Source: Gautieria morchelliformis (lineage: Eukaryota > Basidiomycota > Agaricomycetes > Gomphales > Gomphaceae). From it: a stretch of DNA of 64,000 nucleotides. Numbering within the stretch: the first letter of the stretch is position 1; each line of letters opens with the position of its first letter. The stretch covers positions 124,001-188,000 of the forward strand of contig WHVA01000048.1 in assembly GCA_015179125.1 (NCBI GenBank), given 5' to 3'. The notes under the pieces were generated by a model. It ran no database searches, was not told the origin of the DNA, and worked only from the letters and a program-made list of their open reading frames with translations. The position numbers and the translations under genes are program-made. This document shows, in pieces, positions 55,242-64,000 of this stretch.

Positions 55242-56710
55242 CGTACAGTGTGTGTCTGGTCAGTACACACAGCTCTGGAACTATAAATCCGTTACTGAGG
55301 ATCGGGAATGCCCATCTAACAGGGTCGTCACGGCAGCTGTCACTCCCGCAGGCCGCCGACGACTCCGAAGACGCAGTACGTGCGTGTCTCCGGCTTGAGA
55401 AATGCAGTACAAGCGATTTCAAATAGCTGAGCCTAAATCCTCGCCTGTGACTTTTTTTGAACGACTCGAATACATCTATACCTCTTATCCTCAGTGGCCG
55501 CGAGGTAATGTGTAATTGGGCTGCTAAGAATATTTGGAGAGTACGTCACACTTGAACTGTGACGAGGGTCAGCCGCGCCGCAGCGGCGCCGAGGATCTCC
55601 CAAGGCCAGTACGCAGTGATGCATCTGCCGTCTCTGACAAAAATTTCACACGTAAAACGACGCGCGTCAAGGTTTTTTTTTGAGAACGCTGTAAGGACTT
55701 ATAAAAGTGTCAAATCAATATTGGCCTCCTGTTCAATTAATATATGGCCGTGAAGTAAGAAATTCTGGTTCTGATGAAAAAGAATGCATGCGGGGAATTA
55801 GCACACAGCTCTTGCAGGAATTCCGACGGGCCGGACTGAGGGCCTGTTTTACCAGCTCCTCCGTTGGGGTCGATGAATATTAAATATTAAATAATTAAAG
55901 TGCATCATCCGCACAAATGTGCCTGTTTGGGGGCCATAGAAGAAAAATCATATACTCTCTTCCAAGGAGCCGAGTAAGTTCAGTTCGTGTCCGATTGCGG
56001 GTCACCCTCGGAGGGTGGAAGGAGGCTTAAGGCACAATTATCTTTGGTAAACTGAAGTCTCCAGGCATATATTAATTGGCTTGGCGCGTGCGTGTACACA
56101 TGGAAAACAAGTGGTCTTTGAGAATCACCCTGCGTGACGCGGGCGCTGCGTTAAAAATCGCACAGAAGTGTCCAAGAATAAAATTCAAAACACCTAGACT
56201 TTATATAAGGGCCGGGGAGTCACGAAGAGTATCCGAAGAGGGGGCGAAAAGGTGAGGAAATATCGCAATCAGAATATAATGCATCATGCACCCAGTAGAC
56301 ACGCGATGTAGCTGACAGCGTCGATTGTGCACTGCCCACTAGCATTTCCATCAGTCAAATATCCCGAGGGCAATTAAAACGAACATCGGTGAGCAGTTTA
56401 TTGTCAACGTGTAGGGCTCATTAAAATGCTTCATAGAAATAAGGCAATTGGGATCGCAATGATATGTGCCTGCGAAGACCTTCGTCCGATATATTAGTTT
56501 TCGCACAGCAATGATTGACAGGCATGCATATTAAACGTGCATATTGTAAGTCATAAATACATTTCCTCTGGGACGTGATTTGTACAAGATGAGTCAAATA
56601 ATATAGAGGAACACCAAAGAATCCACTCAAATGCTGGAGCAAGGATCGAACTTCCGACGATAAAACCAGCAAGCCTTTAATATCCCGCTGTCATCAAACA
56701 CGGCACAAAC
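55242..56710. other. Intergenic region: P450 promoter and DUF3684-gene 3' flank
   Basis: About 100 bp next to the P450 are shared with 38967-39075. No ORF with support. An AT-rich tract (GAATATTAAATATTAAATAA) lies at 55874. A B-box-like GTTCGATCC near 56641 has no partner A box. Confidence 0.45.
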
Positions 56711-59700
56711 TAATGCGCCGAGCCCAGCGAGGACTGTCCCTGCGGGGAGTTCAGCAAGGCGGCGAATCCTACCATGTATTGCTCGCAAATCGTAGAAAAG
56801 TAGAATTCGTGTTCCGAATTATGCGGATGCACGAGGTTGTGGGCGATCTCATGGGCCAAAGTAAAATACCTGTTTTGGTAGGAGAGCTTAGTTTGGTGTC
56901 ACATTAATTATTCCGGTTCTGTGCTCACCAGGCAGTATAGGCCTGTGCCACATTGCCTTGCTGAACATCCTGTTTCCGATCCTGTTAGCCGACAAAACCG
57001 TGGGAATAATAGTAGCAATTACAAGATCATGCCATGCAATATAATATCGTGCATTCATGAAAAGACTTCCATTGCGGTTGAAAGCAATAAGTGGGCCTGT
57101 CACGTCATAAAATATGTGCACGCTGGTGGAGGGAACCTTGTATAATTCGATCAAAGGCCGCAGAACAGCCCCGAACCGTTCTATGGCGGCGTGCATGGCC
57201 GTTATCGTTGCTGCCACCTCTGGGCGACCTGAACAGCAATATGAGCATCAAAACACTATCGTAAAACCATAGAATATGACCCTGAGAAGAAATGTATATC
57301 TTAAAGTAGCCGATGTCCCCAAAATATTCCAGATCCTGAGCATTGTCAGTTTATGAAAGTTTTGCCATTGACTGAATCTTACCTGTGCACCTACGGTATC
57401 ACAGTATCCCTCGTCCATGGCTTCCTTGACCCTGGTCATTTGGGTTTGACTACGCACAACTGAGTTTTTCTCCGCTTTACAGCCCTGAGTGACGCGTGAG
57501 ATGAGATAACCAATGCTGAGCATCGTAGAGAAGCGTGAAGTACCTCAATGGCTGCACGGACATTGCGCTCAATATTGGCATGAGGAGTTACTTCCTGATC
57601 CGACTTCCAATTAGGTCCTTGAGAATATGGAGCCATTGGATCTTTGATCCCCGGGGGACCGTTGGTGAAGGGCTTGGGAGGAAGTAGAGGTGGAGGACCT
57701 AGGTGCTTGGGAGGAAGTAGAGGTGGAGGACCCAGGTGCTTGGGAGGTGACGACGGAACTGAAGGTGGCGATGACGGCTTAAACATCTGGCGAAAATTAG
57801 ACAAGATACCACTCCCGGTCTTGTTTGCAGATGAGCCCCTATACCCAGGTGCATCAGGCGCATCTGTTGAGATGGCCAACCCACGCTGCGGATTTGTCTG
57901 AACGTTATTTTGGCCGATCTGATTCGACTCGCTGTTAACTTGCGGCTCGCGAGCTGCCTTTGCATCTCGTACGGCTTTCTGCAAAAGGCGATCAACTGTG
58001 ATGGAGATGTGAACTTGAATGATCTCTACAAAACATCATTGCCAAACCATTGTAGCCGCGACGTCGTAAAGATTTAAGGTCCGTGGAGAGAATAGTCATA
58101 AATCTTGGACTCGTAGTCAGTAACACGGGTCAGTACAGAATTCCCACAACGCACAGCAAGCTGTCATTGGCTTTATGCCGCTGGAGGATAACTCTGCACA
58201 AGGAGTTGGACACTCTAGTTTCTTCATGTGTAAGTAATGCCGAAACCAGCGAGGCGAGTCTCTTACTCAAAGAGGTCCAGCTGATTGTTGCCAGCGATCC
58301 ACAGCCGAATAGGGCCCTTACCCTTTCGCTCTGCAGTGGCGGAAGCTTCTTGGGTCTTGACAATTCTGGTTTGTCCGAACTGTAGCGTCCGAGTCAGCAC
58401 CAACTTTCCGACCTCTGTGACAACGAAGTTGTCTGAGTTCTCCAACCAAGAATAAGAAACCGCAGCTTGGGCTGGCGTCCGCTCGTGCAGGAAAAGGGGT
58501 AATCGCTCAAGTACTAAGTGTCGCGTCTTCACTGCATGCTGCGAAGCCCTGATTATATCGGTGGGTTTGTACTCCTCACGAACCAAGGTACTCAATCGAG
58601 GTGAGCCTAAATTAGAGTACAGTTGTTCAATCTGGGACAAAGGGTTTGAGTATACACCCAAGATAGTGGGAAAACGATGACGGATGATATGACGTACATA
58701 GTCTTCCTGTGGAGCAGAAAATACGGTGTCAAAGAGCACGGAAGTTACAGTGTCGTCTATGATGGCAATCTGTGCCAGGGTTCTTAGACCAATGTAGGAA
58801 TAGATCTTGGAATCACAGACCTTGCTTGGTATTAAGAGATCGTGTTCCAATCGACCCTCGTCTTCTTCGTCGCTGGTATTATCTGACCGTTTGTGGCGTT
58901 TATTTGTAGATGCTCGCGCGATGCGTCGTGAAGCTACGAGGCAAGGAGTCGTTTTCATCTGGTTTCTAGTTGAACTCATGACACCATGATAATTGACAGC
59001 AATGTTGCGGAGCTCGTCTACAAACCTTCAGGCGTCGTTAGCAGGTCACGGACTCGCTAAGCAGATAATATGGGCTCTGGCGTACTTGTTGTAGCTGCCT
59101 GCTAGTTTATAGAAGCTCCTCGGGTCGGCGACTAAGATTTGAGCCAACTCATCTACTGTTGGCTCGTTCCGTACTCCACATGTCGTTAAGAAGTTGTTTG
59201 CGCGTGGGCCAAAATCAATGAAGGTGAAGAGTTTGGAGTGAAATGCAGTACTCGAGCCTCGGCCTAGGTAACACTTGTTTGGTGCAAGCAATCGTGCCTC
59301 CGAGTGTGAACTTGCTTTGACATTGCTGGTTGCCGATGAGACTACGGGAATGAATGAAGTACTTGAGAGACGACGCATTTCAGCTTGAGTAAATTCTTGA
59401 AAACGCTCTAAGGTCAAGGGTCTAAACAAATCGCAGCGAACATACCTGACAGGTGGCCTGCCAGCAGCTCGAACCATTCTCGAGCGATAACCGGATCCTT
59501 CGGAGGGGTTCCTTCTAGAGTGGCAATAATCAAACTTGCGGGTGGGGATCTAGGAAGTTTGAGTTTGGTCACCCAGTCGGCCGGGAGACTAGAGTCAATG
59601 ACAGAAATCCCATGATTGCAAATTCACGATCAGTGAACACCTGACAAAAATTGTAAGAGCACAGTGTGGGGATCCATGGTAATACAAACCTCCAGTGGTT

Positions 59701-62700
59701 TGCTGAGGAAAGCGTCACCGTTGGACCTCTGCGCTGGCACATACGCTAGTGAAAGAAACATCTGCGGATCATATTCTGAGTATTTGGATGACGTGTTGTC
59801 CATAAGGTATTTCATGGACGCCTCTCGTATTGAAGTATTCGGACTGGCAGCTAATGACACCAAATCTTCCAATGGAGGATGTCGCCGAAGTCCCAGGTTG
59901 AACAAAAATTTAGCTGGATGAATGCTTCAGAGAATGTCTTCACCAACATCAAGAATAATGAGTAACCTTCATCAGACGAAATCCTCCATTTTGGGGATGC
60001 TCCCCAGGCAATAATAGGCAGACCGAGCTCACGCAAAACACTGGAAGGTTCGTACAGATCCATCGCTCGATACCTCTTCTTTGGCCTTGCTTCTTGAGGG
60101 CTGCTGACACTGGGATTTCCGTTTGGCTGATTCTCTTCCTCCTCCTTTGTGAATGCCACCGTCTGACGTAAACGATCAGTTTCCGTGGGTGTCAGTGAGC
60201 TTTCCACCGCTACGAGATACCGAATTAGGTCAGGTATGCCCCAGTCACCGGTCCCGACCATTCTAGAGACCACAATAAGGTTCTAATAACACATAATGCT
60301 GGGGATGCTCACCTGTGAAACACAACTTGGAGGTTTACATGCTGCAGTACACCGAGTGCGAGTAGAACCTAAAAAAAGAGTTGTTAATTGGTTAAATAAG
60401 GTCTCGCCATGTAAACAATCATTAATCCAAACCTTTTCTAAGGAACCTCTAACGACAGTGCCTTTAGGCAGAGTCACAATTGGGAGATCAGGAAATACAC
60501 TGTCAAAGAGCTAAATCAACGTAACCCTTATTTCAAAATCAAGATACATACTTTGCATTGAGGAAGTAGGATTCCTCTGGCAACTTCATTCCAAACTTGG
60601 TAGGGATACATTGTTTGGACTTTAATAGCTGCACTACTTGGGCTTGATGGTCCCTAGACAGCGAAGGCCATGACCGCGCAAGGACATTCAGAACGGTTTC
60701 TGCCCATACTGCAGACTTCGTGAGGTCAAAATCCGGGCTGTTACTCTCAACAGAAGGGGACACGAGGTATGCAAGCCAGACGGGAATAGTAAGCTCGGAC
60801 CACCCGAACACTGATGACAAGGCTTCAGCTTTTAGCAGTCGGCTCAGGGACAAGGGAAGGGTGTGGTCGGGTAGTGGTCCTTCAGTGGGAATTGCCGCAG
60901 TTGCATTGCGTGGGATATGCACGGTCTTAATCGAAGAGAGAGGAACAACGCGCTCGACAGCATTCTCGCTTGAGACTGTTGAAATGGTGAATATCCCGGC
61001 TTCGAGAAATTCACGTCTCAGTTCAACGAGGTATGGTGAATGAATGCCGTCCGTGTTCAGAGTGATACGCCATTTGAGACATTCGAGCATCTCTGTTTCC
61101 GATAAAGCCCGTGATCGTAACTCAGCTAGTACGTCTTTGAACGTGACGTCCTGAATCATCCCTTTTGTACGCAGGGTCTCCGTCATCGATTTAGCATCCG
61201 CACCAATGTCAAGCGGTAAGACTGGCAGTTCCTTTAGAAAGCCAGCATAGGCGGGGTCGAACGCTCTAACGTTGCGCGCATCTAATACGCCCTGAGTTGA
61301 GAGTATAGGAAAAGAACCGTCCAAGGACGACGAAAAAAAAGCGGCTTGCAGAAGGTTTGCCACCACAGGACTAGGTGTTGAGGCATGGAAGGCAAAGAAG
61401 CGTAAAGCGTGCAGACATCGGCCTTGCAACCAAATGCGTAAATCGGGATCTGGTCCTGCCCTGGTCTTGCCGATGCCTTCTGAGGCACCAACCCATAGGG
61501 CACGAATGTTGGCTAATTCCACCTCGTATGCTGTGCGGGCAAGCAGACCTCCCACATATAATAGTTCTTTGTTCCATACTGCCTGCATGTAAACGGTCGA
61601 TGACGAAGACCCGGGAACAGTACTCACTGGCCACGTTTCGATCACTAAACGGACAGTGAGGGCCAACACATAGGAGATGACTGGCCAGACCTACACTAAA
61701 TCAATGGATTCTCGCTCTACAGTGGGTATAAACCGTCCCGATATGTGACCTTCATTCAAGTTAGTTTCCTGCAACTTGACCACCAAGTATCACTAACCGC
61801 CTATCCCTGTCGTCTGGCCGGTCGCATGCCCCTATGGAATGTCAGTCATCCGTTAAGCTACGTGTGTTTGACGGAGAGTTACAATAAAAATCCGAGCTGA
61901 TTTCGTGCTATACCAGAACACATCAGACCGATGAAGATAATAGGCTGTGATGAGAAAGAGACCCGTCTAAATCTGCGCGGAGGCCTTGAAAAAAACTGCC
62001 TGTTCCCTCAAATAAACCTTCTTCATCTTTCTTGCTCGCCTCATACTCATCCTTTCCGGTCTATTGAGGCTGGTCATATTTTTGCGCGCCACGGAAAAAG
62101 AAATGTACGAACGTAAATCAATTCGAGTTTGATCTTCGTCGGGGGGTTTTTCTTTGTTGATCTGTGTAATTCAGTTGTCATCTTCTGGCTGAGACTGACA
62201 TCAACTTCTCCGCAGAAGACGGAAAGTATAACATGCGAATGGACAGAACACATCGGATCAAGGGTTTCGAGGGGTAGGGAAGAGAGTTGGGGTGGGGTCC
62301 GAGGCACGATAGGGTTAGGCCCGGCAGAGAGAGAAGAAAATAGTGAGGAGAAGAAACCTGCATTCGTGGGCAGCTTGGAAACTCGACGTTCAGCTCGAGG
62401 CGGCGGCTTTCTTTCGGATCCTCCGGTGTAGACCAGGCGAAGTACCTCTGCAGAGATATTAAGAGCTACGGAACAGCATAAGGATTAAGCACCATGGAGA
62501 AACGAGTGTCTTACAGGTTGTCTTCACCTGCCTCATGGACATCATCTTTCCGTCACTTGTATTTCTAAGCCCAGCGGGAAGAGGCAACTCCTTCGTTACA
62601 CCTTTGTCTTTCGTCAACTTGGCAAGCCGTCTCCCATCAAACCAGACTGTTACTTCGTCGAGATGGGTCATGAAAGTTATGCTTGAAGTCAAAAACCTAA

Positions 62701-63553
62701 CAAAATCGAAAGCACTGGGCATCGGCGCCGCCTCCCTTAATCCCATCTCGAATGTAGTCCACTGTCGATAAGGATCTGAATCACTGGACTCGGGAAGGGC
62801 GCCACGGCGCGCAAAGAGCTGATCCTTCTTGTCTTTCCAATAGAATCCCATCCATTGGTCTCCTGACTTTACGAACGGTTCTTCGGTCACCGAGAACAAA
62901 CTGTAGAAGCCTACTCCGAATGCACCGATCTTCTCCTCATCCGGATTTCCCTCAGCTGACGAGGCAAATAGGATCAGCTTCGAAGAAGTCAGCGAGAAAT
63001 GCTCTTCCCACCTATCTTCTTCAACCGAGACCAATCTGCGAGTCCGGTCAGTAAGGACAGACTTGTCGGGGAAATTTACTTTGCCTTCTTCTCGGAAAAT
63101 CATTCCGTTGTTCCGAAAGATCCATTGATGCACCTAAGTCACTGACATTGTAAAATTGTGCAACTGGTGACGAAAATTCCTTACAGGTTGTGTTAGATCT
63201 AGAACGGTCAATTGTTTAGAGTCGCTTCCCCCGACTCTCTCCAAGTATGGCTTCGATTCGAATCGAATTTCTACTGCCTTCGAAGCAGCGTCGTCGGAAT
63301 TCTGCAATAGCTCCCTAAAGACTGAAAAGACAGGCCGGTGATGGTAAGGAGAGACGCCGGCGTCATACTTCAGAGGAATACAAACCTGTAAATTCTCCGG
63401 AATAGCGGGCAAGGACCTTATCGATCAATGCACGTTGATTGACTTCAACGGACTCGTCGTGTCCAGTAGACCACTGGCATCAAGGTTTCAAAAAGCGGCG
63501 GTTTCGCAAAATGCAGCTAGACATACGAGAGAGTTTCGGTCGATAGCAGACAT
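56711..63553 (-). CDS. Large DUF3684-type protein with GHKL ATPase domain and HExxH motif
   Basis: ATG 63553 (MSAIDRNSL), then after an intron VNQRALIDKVLARYSGEFT and VFRELLQNSDDAASKAVEI: the N box of a GHKL/HSP90-like ATP site. EKIGAFGVGFYSLFSVTEEP (about 62925-62866) is the glycine-rich ATP lid. The middle region (about 62400-58263) follows the fungal DUF3684 family as I know it, through many short introns. A Pro-rich linker with two 12-residue repeats (PPKHLGPPPLLP) lies near 57740-57665. The C-terminus has YFTLAHEIAHNLVHPHNSEH (about 56862), an HExxH metal-binding motif, and ends at TAG 56713-56711. No broken frame was noticed. Role unknown; the ATPase-lid architecture resembles sacsin-type chaperone-like proteins. 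Divergent from the gene at 63881 with about 330 bp between. Confidence 0.82.
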
Positions 63554-63850
63554 GATATGGTTGCAGTGGATATCAGGATATTATATCGTTACTGGCTCTA
63601 AGGTATATATGGATTGCCGCGAAAGTATTGAGGTGATATAGGTCTAACACAGATAGAAATCACTGTGTGGCGTAGAGCAAAAGCTTGTAAGAAAAACGGG
63701 CGGTGTTACTACAGAACGTCGTTCGGGGCGAAGAGCAAAGACCGCTGGCGGAATCAAGAACAAGACAACCTCTTGATGAGAGAAACGGAACAAGGAAGAA
63801 AGACCTGTGCAAGGTGTGTTGTCACGTGACTGTTGTATCGATCGTAGAGG

Positions 63851-63858
63851 TTCGATAT
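63851..63858 (+). promoter_or_regulatory. TATA-like element of the last gene
   Basis: GATATAAAC about 25 bp upstream of ATG 63881, in a 330-bp divergent intergenic region that also carries the motif GTCACGTGAC (63823-63832), a palindromic E-box/bHLH-type site. Confidence 0.45.
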
Positions 63859-63880
63859 AAACTCCGATTCATTCTGCAGA

Positions 63881-64000
63881 ATGACAGACGTCGAGCGAGG
63901 GCAGTATGAAGCTCTGGACACCGTTGAACCCCAAGGAGAATCAGAGGCCCTCTTGTCTGACAAGTCCGGGGACACAGAAAATGTTGTCTCTCCTCCCATG
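63881..64000 (+). CDS. Start of an unidentified gene (partial)
   Basis: ATG 63881 opens a frame (MTDVERGQYEALDTVEPQGE...) that is still open at the window end. The visible 40 residues are acidic and Ser/Glu-rich, ending VVSPPM, with no signal peptide. They could be the cytosolic N-terminus of a membrane transporter or a disordered leader. Upstream TATA-like and CACGTG elements support a real start. Confidence 0.5.
   Translation, partial: MTDVERGQYEALDTVEPQGESEALLSDKSGDTENVVSPPM

Noticed and set aside
56600..56700. tRNA-like B box (GTTCGATCC) on the minus strand
   Set aside because: No A box, no acceptor stem pairing and no anticodon arm could be placed.

Overview
This window comes from a nuclear chromosome of a filamentous fungus, most likely an Agaricomycete (Basidiomycota). 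The genes are split by many short GT..AG introns (often 45-70 bp). The gene families (fungal DUF3684 ATPase, intron-rich P450, Lys-rich multi-domain orphan proteins) and the mobile elements (Copia, Gypsy chromovirus, Ngaro/DIRS-type tyrosine-recombinase retroelement, Tc1-like transposons) also fit that group. The species cannot be told from the sequence. About two thirds of the window is transposon debris or segmental duplication. Only the last 12 kb looks like an ordinary gene-bearing region.

Layout. 0-16 kb: four broken members of orphan Lys-rich families, three of them interrupted by solo LTRs that carry clean 5-bp target-site duplications. Between them lie a 335-bp hairpin element, a tandem array split by an inserted composite, a Gypsy 3' end and a Tc1-like transposase. 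16-19 kb: mostly featureless, with one 207-codon ORF. 19-23 kb: a second Tc1-like transposase split by a solo LTR, and a 384-bp hairpin element. 23-38.7 kb: a decayed inverted copy of the P450/repeat-protein locus found intact at 49-55 kb. It was invaded by a 1.49-kb LTR (itself invaded by a same-family LTR), by Copia A (itself invaded by two solo LTRs and a possible mitochondrial fragment) and by a nearly complete Copia C. 38.7-43.7 kb: a P450 5' fragment, a duplicated degenerate gene of unknown function, a palindromic MITE and repeat-protein copy 2. 43.8-48.7 kb: an Ngaro-type element with a solo LTR inside its ORF. 48.7-52.6 kb: repeat-protein copy 3, expanded by a 54-bp minisatellite. 52.8-55.2 kb: a cytochrome P450. 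56.7-63.6 kb: a large DUF3684-type protein with an N-terminal GHKL ATPase fold and a C-terminal HExxH motif. 63.9 kb to the end: the start of a divergent gene.

The most unusual host content is a small family of secreted, KR/RR-punctuated, glycine-zipper repeat proteins (three copies, all with altered reading frames) next to a P450, with locus-scale inverted and direct duplications. All gene models are hand-read. Splice sites are inferred from reading-frame continuity and have not been tested against transcripts.
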